Below, piece by piece: positions 34,551 through 42,312 of a stretch of DNA of 64,000 nucleotides. How positions within the stretch are numbered: the first letter of the stretch is position 1; each line of letters opens with the position of its first letter. Position numbers and translations under genes: made by a program. The notes below the pieces were generated by a model. That model did not search any database. It was not told where the DNA came from and saw only the letters and a program-made list of their open reading frames with translations. This stretch comes from ZC4RG30 sp963777735 (GTDB taxonomy: Bacteria; Pseudomonadota; Gammaproteobacteria; Steroidobacterales; Steroidobacteraceae), in NCBI GenBank assembly GCA_963777735.1, contig CAVZRQ010000001.1, forward strand, positions 124,001 through 188,000, given 5' to 3'.

Positions 34551-35843
34551 ATGACAAACAGAGCTTCTCCATTCACCTGGTACCAGGAAGCCGACGCCCG
34601 CGTGCGGCGGGTGTTCTGGACGTGCACTGCCGCCTGGGCGCTGGATTCAATGGACGCGCTGGTCTATTCGTTCATGATCCCGACGTTGATGGTGGCTTTC
34701 GGCATGACGCTGCTGGAGGCCCAGGCCATCAACACCGCCAATTTTGTTTCCGCCGCCATCGGTGGCTGGGTCGGCGGCCTGCTCTGCGACAAGTATGGGC
34801 GCGCCCGTCTGCTGCAGTTCACCATCCTGTGGTTCTCTTTCTTCTCGTTCCTGTCGGGTTTCGCAACCAACTACGAACAGCTGATGATCTTCCGGATCCT
34901 GCAGGGGTTCGGATTCGGTGCGGAATGGGCCGTCGGCGCTGTGCTGCTGGGCGAGATCATCGCGCCGGCACACCGCGGCAAGGCGGTGGGCACGGTGCAG
35001 AGCGCCGCGCCGATCGGCACGGGCCTCGCTGCCCTGCTGGCCGGTCCGCTGGTTGCAGTACTGCCTGCCGAGTATGGATGGCGGGTCGTGTTCTGGGTCG
35101 GCATCCTGCCGGCGCTGCTGGTGTTCTTCGTGCGGCGCTCGGATGACGATTCCGACGTCTACCTGGAAACACGCAAGCGCCTGAAAGCCGAGAACCGCAG
35201 CATTTCCGTGCTTGCGATCTTCTCGCCGAAAGTGCTGCGGATCACATTGCTGACAGCGCTGCTGGCGATTGGCATCCAGGGCGCGGCTTATTCCATCAGC
35301 AATTACCTGACGGTATTCCTCCGCACCGAGCGCGGCTTGAGCGCAGGCGTGGCCGGCGTGTACGTGCTGATCAACAGCGCGGGCGGTTTTTTCGGCGCGC
35401 AGGTCAATGCGTATTTCAGTGACCGGTTTGGCCGACGCCACATGTTCCGGCTGTTCGGTGCGGGTTTCGTCGTGATGGCGAGCTTCTATCTGCTGGCACC
35501 GCTGGGCAATTCGGCGTGGACCCTGCTGCCTGCGGGCATGGTGTACGGCTTCTTCCAGTTTGGTCTCTATGCTTCCTTCGGGCCTTACTTCACCGAACTG
35601 TTCCCCACGGAAATCCGCGGCTCGGGCCAGGCCTTTGCCTACAACGTGGGTCGCGCCATGAGCGGCCTGGCATTCACCATTCCGGTAGCGCTCATCGCAA
35701 CGCACTACAACGCAAAAATCAGCGTCGGCATGCTGGTGATGGCGCTGACCGGCATCGCGTGCGCGATCATCGCCACGCTGATGCTGCCGGAGACGGCGGG
35801 CAGGAACCTCGCGGAGCCCGCGCCGACAGAGGCAAACCGATGA
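34551..35843 (+). CDS. MFS transporter, carboxylate/aromatic acid:H+ symporter type
   Basis: A 430-aa permease with about 12 membrane segments. The loop 2-3 signature is GGWVGGLLCDKYGRARLL and a related loop 8-9 motif is DRFGRRHMF. WALDSMDALVYSFMIPTL in the first helix resembles the aromatic-acid and sialic-acid symporter groups. It probably imports the compound degraded by the following enzymes. The stop overlaps the start of the fusion gene by 4 nt. Confidence 0.9.
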   Translation: MTNRASPFTWYQEADARVRRVFWTCTAAWALDSMDALVYSFMIPTLMVAFGMTLLEAQAINTANFVSAAIGGWVGGLLCDKYGRARLLQFTILWFSFFSFLSGFATNYEQLMIFRILQGFGFGAEWAVGAVLLGEIIAPAHRGKAVGTVQSAAPIGTGLAALLAGPLVAVLPAEYGWRVVFWVGILPALLVFFVRRSDDDSDVYLETRKRLKAENRSISVLAIFSPKVLRITLLTALLAIGIQGAAYSISNYLTVFLRTERGLSAGVAGVYVLINSAGGFFGAQVNAYFSDRFGRRHMFRLFGAGFVVMASFYLLAPLGNSAWTLLPAGMVYGFFQFGLYASFGPYFTELFPTEIRGSGQAFAYNVGRAMSGLAFTIPVALIATHYNAKISVGMLVMALTGIACAIIATLMLPETAGRNLAEPAPTEANR

Positions 35844-38782
35844 ACAGGAGACGCTTCCGTTGCGGATCGCGGATGGGGGTGCTGGCCGTATTGTTTCCGC
35901 TGCTGGTTGCCACCGGTCAGGCTGCCCAGCCAGTACCTCTGCGCATCCAGGGCAACATCACGACCATCGAACTGGCGCCGGTGCTGCTGGCGGCGCAGTC
36001 GCCGCGCACGCCCGGAACAATCACCAATGGCGGTGTGCCGGATCTTGCCCGGACTGGTGGCGCCGAACTCGCCACCAATGCGGAGACGCAGGCCTTGCGC
36101 GCGTCCCTCACCAATCCGGACCTGCGCATCATCATGACGGTGTCGGAGGGTCTTTACCGCATCGTTGCGCGCCGTTCCGCGGGCATCAACAGCCTCGCCG
36201 ACCTGAAAGGCAAACGCATTGCCACCATCTCGATCACTTCATCGGGATACTTCCTGCATCGCATGCTGCGCACGGTGGGACTGGATTACGCCGATGTGAC
36301 CGTCGTGCCGCTGAACACGGCAGGCGTGGAAGAAGCAATGATCCGCGGCGAGGTCGACGCGGTCACCATCTGGGAGCCGATGATCGACAATATCGCGCGG
36401 CGCCTGGGCGACGACGCCATCGAATTCAATGGCAAGGGCGTCTACCGCGAGCTCTTCAACCTGAACACGACTGGCGCGCAGCTGGCCGATCCGGTGCAGC
36501 GCAAACGCATCGTCGAGTTCGTGCGTAGCGTGCTAGCGGCCACGCAGCGCCTGCACGCGGATCCACGCGCCGCGTGGACGGCCGTGGCGAAATCAGCCGG
36601 CTACGATGAAGCGATAGTGGCTCGAACCTGGCACCACCATCGTTATCCCGGTGCGCTGGTGCCGGACCTGCTCGATGTGATGGAAGACGAAGAGCGATAT
36701 CTGGCCCGCGGGGTGCAGCCGCAGCGTACGCCGCGGTCGCGCGCGGAGCTTGCGAAACTGATCGATACCAGTGTGCTCGAAGAAGCGCTGGCCGGGCATC
36801 CGGAATTGCGCGTGGCAGTGCCTTCCGACGAGGCAGTGAAGAGTCAGGCCGAACGCCTGCGCATCGAGCGCCTTTCGGCCAGCGTGCGCCACGCCACGGC
36901 GCTGCGCGCGGTCAAGCGCCTGCAGGGTGCGCTGAACCACTATCGCGAGGCGGGGATGTGGCAAGACGCCGCGGCATTGTTCACGCGCGATGCGGTGGCA
37001 CAGTTCGGCGCGCAGCAGTTTGCCGGTCCCGCGCAGATTGCCGGCTTTTTCCAGTCGCAGGTGCTGGCCGGTACCGGTCGTGCCAAGCTGGGCGAAGGCG
37101 ACCTCAATACCCATCTGGCATTCAGCCCGGTGGTCACGCTCGATGCGGATGGCAAGGTGGCGCGTGGCCGCTGGCACGAGCTGTCGATGACTGGCCGCTT
37201 CGGCGCGACCGCCGACTGGGCCAATGGCATCCACGAGATTGAATACGTCGAGGAGGGCGGTGTCTGGAAGATCCGCCGTCTGCATTACCACGCGTCGTTT
37301 GCGGGTCCTTATACCCCGGGCTGGCGCAACGCGGACCAGAGCGACAAGGTCACGATCGCGCCCTTCCACTTCACGCCGGAGCGTGCCGGCACGCCGGTTC
37401 CGCACAGTCCACCGTTGACGGCGGCAGACCGCGCGCCGCGCGAGGCAGACGGACAGCGCCGCCGCGTGGCGCAGCTCATGGCGCAACTGTCCTGCCTGCA
37501 ATCCGAGTCGCAGGTGCGCAGCCTGCAGAATGCCTATGGCTACTACATGGACCGGCGCATGTGGGACGACATTGCGGACCTGTATGCCGCCGATGGCAGC
37601 TTCGAGCCCGGCCAACGCGGCGTCTACCGCGGGCGCGCCAGCATCCGTCGCGCACTGGAGCAGATCGGTCCGGAGAATCTGGCCGTCGGTGTCATCAACG
37701 ACCACACGCAGATGCAGCCCGTGGTCACGCTGTCGCCGGATTGCAGAAGTGCCACGCTGCGTGGCACCGAACTCGTGATGGCGGGCCGGAACGGTCTGGA
37801 TGCGGCGTGGGGCATCAATATCCACGAAAACAGCTTTCGGCTCATTGATGGCAGATGGCGGATGCAGGCGGTGCATGTCTACCAGCGCATGCGCAGCGAC
37901 TACGCCCAGGGCTGGGCAAAGAGCGCACTGCCCGTACGCACCGCTGCGCCTGGCTACGAAGCCGATGCGCGGCCCACGGTGACCTACGCGGCTTATCCGG
38001 CGTTCTACGTGCCGCCCCTGAGCTTTGCCAATCCGGGCCGGGGTGCGCGCGCTTTCGGTCGCCCGCAGGCGGCAGCGACTGGCTCGGTGGATGACCTGCT
38101 GGCCGCAGCCGAGCGTGAACTGGATATCGTGCTGGCACAGGATGGCAGCGAGAACGTATCGAACGCCTACGGCTACTACATCGACGAGTTCCTCTGGGAC
38201 AACACCGCCGACCTGTTCTCGGTCAATGGCTCGAAGGAGCTTTCCGGAGTCGGCAATTACATCGGCCGCGAGCGCGTGCGCGAATCCATGGTTGCGCGTT
38301 ACGGCCGGGGCGGGCGGCGCGCTGCCAGCATGACGCTGCACCAGAAGACAGCGCCGGTCGTTACCGTCGCAGCCGACGGGCGCACGGCGCGTATCCGCAC
38401 GAAACTGCTGCAACTCAACAGTGCGCGCGATGGGGATGGCTCCTACATCATGGGCATCTACGAGAACAACATCGTGCGCGAGCGCGGCGTGTGGAAGATC
38501 AGCCGCATGGATCTGGACTACACCTGGAACGCGAGCTACTCGACCGGCTGGGCGCGTGTCACGCCGCCTGTCCCCCGGGCGGCACCTGCGGCCCAGACTG
38601 CGCCAGGTTCGGCGCCGCCAGCGGCAGCAACTGCCCCGCGTGCGGCCGCCAGCAGTGTCCCGCCACCGGATGGCCCGCTGCGTGGTGCGCCGGCTGCGCC
38701 GTATCCTGAACTTGCCACCATGGCGTTCCATTACAAGAATCCGGTTTCAGGGCGCGACCCGCCGGAATTGCTGCCACCATAA
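35840..38782 (+). CDS. Periplasmic substrate-binding protein (NMT1/SsuA-like) fused to three SnoaL-like domains
   Basis: A 980-aa secreted protein. The N-terminus has a signal peptide with twin arginines (MNRRRFRCG) ending near ATGQAAQ. Residues of about 30-310 resemble an ABC-type solute-binding domain of the NMT1/THI5 group (GINSLADLKGKRIATI; VEEAMIRGEVDAVTIWEPM). Three NTF2/SnoaL-like repeats follow at about 346-497, 546-700 and 752-912. Repeats two and three share NAYGYY(M/I)D near their start. The repeats end in related Y-x2-GW sequences (YTPGWR, YAQGWA, YSTGWA). A Pro/Ala-rich tail closes the protein. No ABC permease or ATPase is nearby. The ATG overlaps the MFS stop (ATGA); upstream in-frame sequence belongs to the transporter gene. 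The function is unknown. Confidence 0.85.
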   Translation: MNRRRFRCGSRMGVLAVLFPLLVATGQAAQPVPLRIQGNITTIELAPVLLAAQSPRTPGTITNGGVPDLARTGGAELATNAETQALRASLTNPDLRIIMTVSEGLYRIVARRSAGINSLADLKGKRIATISITSSGYFLHRMLRTVGLDYADVTVVPLNTAGVEEAMIRGEVDAVTIWEPMIDNIARRLGDDAIEFNGKGVYRELFNLNTTGAQLADPVQRKRIVEFVRSVLAATQRLHADPRAAWTAVAKSAGYDEAIVARTWHHHRYPGALVPDLLDVMEDEERYLARGVQPQRTPRSRAELAKLIDTSVLEEALAGHPELRVAVPSDEAVKSQAERLRIERLSASVRHATALRAVKRLQGALNHYREAGMWQDAAALFTRDAVAQFGAQQFAGPAQIAGFFQSQVLAGTGRAKLGEGDLNTHLAFSPVVTLDADGKVARGRWHELSMTGRFGATADWANGIHEIEYVEEGGVWKIRRLHYHASFAGPYTPGWRNADQSDKVTIAPFHFTPERAGTPVPHSPPLTAADRAPREADGQRRRVAQLMAQLSCLQSESQVRSLQNAYGYYMDRRMWDDIADLYAADGSFEPGQRGVYRGRASIRRALEQIGPENLAVGVINDHTQMQPVVTLSPDCRSATLRGTELVMAGRNGLDAAWGINIHENSFRLIDGRWRMQAVHVYQRMRSDYAQGWAKSALPVRTAAPGYEADARPTVTYAAYPAFYVPPLSFANPGRGARAFGRPQAAATGSVDDLLAAAERELDIVLAQDGSENVSNAYGYYIDEFLWDNTADLFSVNGSKELSGVGNYIGRERVRESMVARYGRGGRRAASMTLHQKTAPVVTVAADGRTARIRTKLLQLNSARDGDGSYIMGIYENNIVRERGVWKISRMDLDYTWNASYSTGWARVTPPVPRAAPAAQTAPGSAPPAAATAPRAAASSVPPPDGPLRGAPAAPYPELATMAFHYKNPVSGRDPPELLPP

Positions 38783-38789
38783 GGTCGAT

Positions 38790-39719
38790 ATGTCCCGCCC
38801 CGTCATCGTTACCTGTGCCATCACTGGCTCGATCCACACGCCAAGCCAGTCGCCGTATCTGCCGTTGACGCCAGCGCAGATCGTGGAAGAGTCCGTCGCG
38901 GCCGCGAAGGCTGGCGCGGCAGTGCTTCACCTGCATGCACGCAATCCGGTTGATGGCAGCCCGACGGCTGACCCGGAAATCTTCATGCAGTTCCTGCCGC
39001 AGATCCGGGCGCGCTGCGATGCCATCATCAACATCACCACCGGTGGCGGGCCTGGAATGTCGCTGGAAGAGCGGCTTGAGGCACCGGAGCGTGTCAGCCC
39101 CGAGATGACCTCGCTGAACCTCGGCACGATGAATTTTGCCGGCTTCATGGCACTCGAGAAGCTGCCCGTGTTGCAGCACGAGTGGGAGCGCGGCTACCGC
39201 GACATCGCCCGCCGCCACGTGTTCCGCAACACCTTCGAGGATATCGACCTCGTGATGCAGCGCCTGGGCGAAGGCCACGGCGTGCGCTTCGAGTACGAGT
39301 GCTACGACGTGGGCCAGATCTACAACCTGGCCATCGCGCTCGAGAAGCGTTCCTATGCGCCGCCGCTGTTCATCCAGTTCGTGCTGGGCATCCCCGGAGG
39401 CATCAGCGCCGAGCTGGACCATCTGCTGCACATGGTGCGTACGGCGCAGCGGGTATTCGGCAACGATCTGGAATGGTCGGTGCTGGCTGCGGGCCGCCAC
39501 CAGATGGCGATGTGCACGCACGCGGCGCTGCTGGGCGGCAACGTGCGTGTGGGGCTGGAAGACAGCCTTTACATCGGTCGTGGGGAGCTGGCGAAATCGA
39601 ACGCGGATCAGGTCGCGAAAATCTGCCGCATACTTCGGGAACTGTCACTGGAAGTGGCGACGCCGGAGCAGGTGCGGAAGCGCCTCAAGCTCAAGGGCGC
39701 CGATCGCGTCCGCCTTTAG
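38790..39719 (+). CDS. Beta-keto acid cleavage enzyme (BKACE, DUF849)
   Basis: TIM-barrel zinc enzyme of 309 aa that condenses a beta-keto acid with acetyl-CoA, giving acetoacetate and a new acyl-CoA. The zinc ligands are H47 and H49 (VLHLHAR) and E257. R253-x3-E257-D258 (VRVGLEDSLY) matches the catalytic pattern R226/E230/D231 of Kce. STGG-type NITTGGGPGM and FVLGIPGG are also present. The position corresponding by memory to Kce Glu14, which holds the substrate amine, is not acidic here (AITGSIHTP). So 3-keto-5-aminohexanoate is an unlikely substrate. It starts 7 nt after the fusion gene. Confidence 0.93.
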   Translation: MSRPVIVTCAITGSIHTPSQSPYLPLTPAQIVEESVAAAKAGAAVLHLHARNPVDGSPTADPEIFMQFLPQIRARCDAIINITTGGGPGMSLEERLEAPERVSPEMTSLNLGTMNFAGFMALEKLPVLQHEWERGYRDIARRHVFRNTFEDIDLVMQRLGEGHGVRFEYECYDVGQIYNLAIALEKRSYAPPLFIQFVLGIPGGISAELDHLLHMVRTAQRVFGNDLEWSVLAAGRHQMAMCTHAALLGGNVRVGLEDSLYIGRGELAKSNADQVAKICRILRELSLEVATPEQVRKRLKLKGADRVRL

Positions 39720-39738
39720 TCAGGAAGGCCACAACACC

Positions 39739-40647
39739 ATGTACGAAGCCTACGATCCCCGCTCGAAACTCGCGCCGCAGGCGGCCACAGCGGGCGCAGC
39801 ACCGGCCGGCTTTGCCGCCGCCGAGTACGTGAAATTCCACGACCTTCCGCCCGGCGAGCAGTCGGCGCTGGCGCGCACCTGGTATGGCCGCGGCCAGAAC
39901 ATGGTCGTGAGTTATTCGGAAGCGCACGCCGGAGCGCAGTTTGCGCGCAGCGGCCAGCTGGACGAATACATGCTGGTGCTGCCGGAGGCGGGTGAAGGCG
40001 CCGTCATCGAGTCAGGCACGGAGCGGATCGAAATACCGGGTTTCTCCCTGGCCATCGTGCCACCGGGCGACAGCCTTGTGACCATGCGCCAGAAGGGCCT
40101 GCTGATCCGCGTATTCTCCACGCGTAATATCGATCTGGCGCAGCTGGCCTCGAATGCCGGAGCCTACGACCACCAGCACCCGAACATTCCACCGTTCCAG
40201 GAATGGCCTGCGCCTCCCGGCGGTTTCCGCATCCGGCATTACAGCCTGGATGTGCCGGCAAAGCCGGGTCGCTTCGGCCGCATCTTCCGTTGCACGACGA
40301 TGATGATCAACATGCTGCCGTTCGAGCCGGACCCTCGCGATACCGCCAAGCTCTCGCCGCATCATCACGACGATTTCGAGCAGTGTTCGCTCGCCATCCA
40401 GGGTGCCTTCACGCATCACATCCGCTGGCCGTGGACTGCCAACGAGCGGCATTGGCGCAACGACGATCATGAACATTGCCCGGCACCATCCATCGCGGTG
40501 ATCCCGCCCCCGGCCATCCATACCTCGGCCGCCACCCGCACCGACGGCAACCAGCTGGTGGACATCTTCTCGCCACCGCGCATGGATTTTTCAAAGCAGG
40601 CTGGCTGGGTGCTGAACGCCGATGAATACCCGATGCCTGGAGCCTGA
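39739..40647 (+). CDS. Cupin-fold protein of unknown function
   Basis: A 302-aa cytosolic protein that looks bicupin. The N-terminal half includes EYMLVLPEAGEGAVIESG and FSLAIVPPGDS. The C-terminal half has a metal-type motif at about 208-225 (SPHHHDDFEQCSLAIQG), then EHCPAPSIAVIPPPAIHTS. The His cluster plus later His resembles a cupin metal site. I do not recognise a characterised family. A dioxygenase, isomerase or lyase acting on the operon's substrate is possible. It lies between BKACE and the amidohydrolase with short gaps. Confidence 0.7.
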   Translation: MYEAYDPRSKLAPQAATAGAAPAGFAAAEYVKFHDLPPGEQSALARTWYGRGQNMVVSYSEAHAGAQFARSGQLDEYMLVLPEAGEGAVIESGTERIEIPGFSLAIVPPGDSLVTMRQKGLLIRVFSTRNIDLAQLASNAGAYDHQHPNIPPFQEWPAPPGGFRIRHYSLDVPAKPGRFGRIFRCTTMMINMLPFEPDPRDTAKLSPHHHDDFEQCSLAIQGAFTHHIRWPWTANERHWRNDDHEHCPAPSIAVIPPPAIHTSAATRTDGNQLVDIFSPPRMDFSKQAGWVLNADEYPMPGA

Positions 40648-40651
40648 CGCC

Positions 40652-41497
40652 ATGAGCGTGGATTACATCGACCCGCCGGTGGTGGATGCGCATGCCCACA
40701 TCTTCACGCCGGACATGCCCACGGCCGATTCCGCATGGATGAAGCCCGCCTACGCGTTCACCGCCGAAGACTACCTGCGCGTGCTGGATGCGCACGGCGT
40801 GCATTTCGGAGTGATCGCCGGCATCAGCATCTACGGCAGCTACAACGATTACATGATCGAGCAGCTGCGCCTCCAGCCGCGGCTGCGCGGCACGGTGAAC
40901 ATCGATCCCTCTACCGATCGCTACACGCTTGAGCGCATGAAGGCCGATGGTGTGGTTGGCGTGCGGCTGCAGCTGTCGCGCCGCAAGGAGCTGCCCGATC
41001 TCGGCGGTGAGGAATACCGTCTGCTGCTGCGGCGCGTGCGCGATCTCAACTGGCATGTGCATCTGGCGCTCGAAGGCAAGCTGCTGCCGGCGGTGCTGCC
41101 CGCGCTGGAAGCCAGTGGCGTGCGCATCGTGCTCGATCATTTCGGCCACCCGGATCCCGTGGAGGGCGTGGAGAACGAGGGGTTCCACGCTCTGCTGCGT
41201 TCGGTGGAGAAAGGCCGTACCTGGGTGAAGCTCTCGGCCGGTTTCCGGCTGACCTGGGAGAGTCAGGGGTCGGGCACGCCCGATCCGCATGCGATGTCGC
41301 TGGCCAAGCAGGCCGCCGCGCGTCTGCTGGAGGTCGCCGGCCCCGAGCGCCTGCTGTGGGGCAGCGATTGCCCGTTCGTCGGGCACGAATCCAGCCTTAC
41401 CTACCGCGATGCCCTGGCGAATCTGCAGGAATGGGTGCCATCGCCACAGGCGCGGCGGAAGATTTCCGATACCGCCCTCAAGTTCTATTTCAGCTGA
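40652..41497 (+). CDS. Amidohydrolase family protein (2-pyrone-4,6-dicarboxylate lactonase-like)
   Basis: TIM-barrel metal-dependent hydrolase of 281 aa. The metal-binding motifs are DAHAHIF (H14, H16), VLDHFGHPD and the catalytic aspartate D239 in LWGSDCPF. The size and the YDVICP-free, single-domain layout resemble LigI-type lactonases acting on dicarboxylate lactones. I chose ATG 40652, with GGAG 9 nt upstream, over an upstream in-frame ATG inside the cupin gene. It is followed by an aldolase, as LigI-like hydrolases often are. Confidence 0.88.
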   Translation: MSVDYIDPPVVDAHAHIFTPDMPTADSAWMKPAYAFTAEDYLRVLDAHGVHFGVIAGISIYGSYNDYMIEQLRLQPRLRGTVNIDPSTDRYTLERMKADGVVGVRLQLSRRKELPDLGGEEYRLLLRRVRDLNWHVHLALEGKLLPAVLPALEASGVRIVLDHFGHPDPVEGVENEGFHALLRSVEKGRTWVKLSAGFRLTWESQGSGTPDPHAMSLAKQAAARLLEVAGPERLLWGSDCPFVGHESSLTYRDALANLQEWVPSPQARRKISDTALKFYFS

Positions 41498-41508
41498 CCG
41501 GAAATTCC

Positions 41509-42297
41509 ATGAGCCCAACCGCTGCCCCGGTTCCTGCCCGTTTTCGTGAACGCCTGCTGGCGCGCGAGCTGCTGCTAGGCACGTTCATCAAGACACCGGT
41601 CACGCATCCGGTGGAGGTCATCGGCGCGACTGGTTTCGATTTCGTGGTCATCGATCAGGAACACGCACCGTTCGACCGGGTCACGCTGGATTCACTGATT
41701 CTCGCCGGCCGCGCCGCAGGCACTGCAGTGCTGGTGCGTGTACCTGGCGGCGAGGCCCGCGACATCCTGCCACCACTGGATTGCGGCGCGCAGGGCGTGC
41801 TGGTGCCGCATGTCAGCAGCAGCGCCATTGCCACCGGCATCGCGGCGGAAGCGCGTTATGCCGGCGGGCGCCGCGGTTTCACGAATTCCTCGCGTGCCGG
41901 GCGCTATGGCGCAGCAGGATTCCAGGAGCATGTCGCGACCAGCGATGCCCAGACGGCCGTGATCGCGATGATCGAAGACCTGGCTGCGCTGGAGGTGCTG
42001 CAGGAAATCGGGAATGTGGCGGGCCTGGATGCGTTCTTCATCGGCCGCGGCGACCTGAGCATTGCCTTCGGGGTAGATCGCCCGTCGGCGCCGGAAGTGG
42101 TGCGGGCAACCGAGCAGATCGCGGCGGCGGGCCGCATGGCCGGCAAGGCGTTGTGCGCCCATGTCGACCGGATTGACTCGTCGGACGTGGTCTGGCTGCG
42201 CTCGCTTGGCGTAACAGCCTTCATCGTGTCATCGGACCAGGGGTTGCAGCGCCGCGCTGCCATGCAGACGCTGGCCGACTTCAGGGCGCTGTCCTGA
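41509..42297 (+). CDS. HpcH/HpaI-family class II aldolase
   Basis: Metal-dependent pyruvate-type aldolase of 262 aa. The key residues H52 (DQEHAPF), R77 (VRVPGG), E156 (AMIEDLAAL) and D182 (GRGDLSIAFG) keep the same spacing as H45/R70/E149/D175 of E. coli HpaI. It should cleave a 4-hydroxy-2-oxoacid to pyruvate (or oxaloacetate) and an aldehyde. That aldehyde could feed the nearby aldehyde or alcohol dehydrogenase. It is the last gene of the plus-strand catabolic operon. Confidence 0.93.
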   Translation: MSPTAAPVPARFRERLLARELLLGTFIKTPVTHPVEVIGATGFDFVVIDQEHAPFDRVTLDSLILAGRAAGTAVLVRVPGGEARDILPPLDCGAQGVLVPHVSSSAIATGIAAEARYAGGRRGFTNSSRAGRYGAAGFQEHVATSDAQTAVIAMIEDLAALEVLQEIGNVAGLDAFFIGRGDLSIAFGVDRPSAPEVVRATEQIAAAGRMAGKALCAHVDRIDSSDVVWLRSLGVTAFIVSSDQGLQRRAAMQTLADFRALS

Positions 42298-42312
42298 AAC
42301 GTACGAGCTAGC

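Noticed and set aside
36593..38731. 712-aa antisense open frame opposite the fusion gene
   Set aside because: Shadow frame; the composition is Arg/His-rich with no motif, and the plus strand shows clear repeats and signal peptide.
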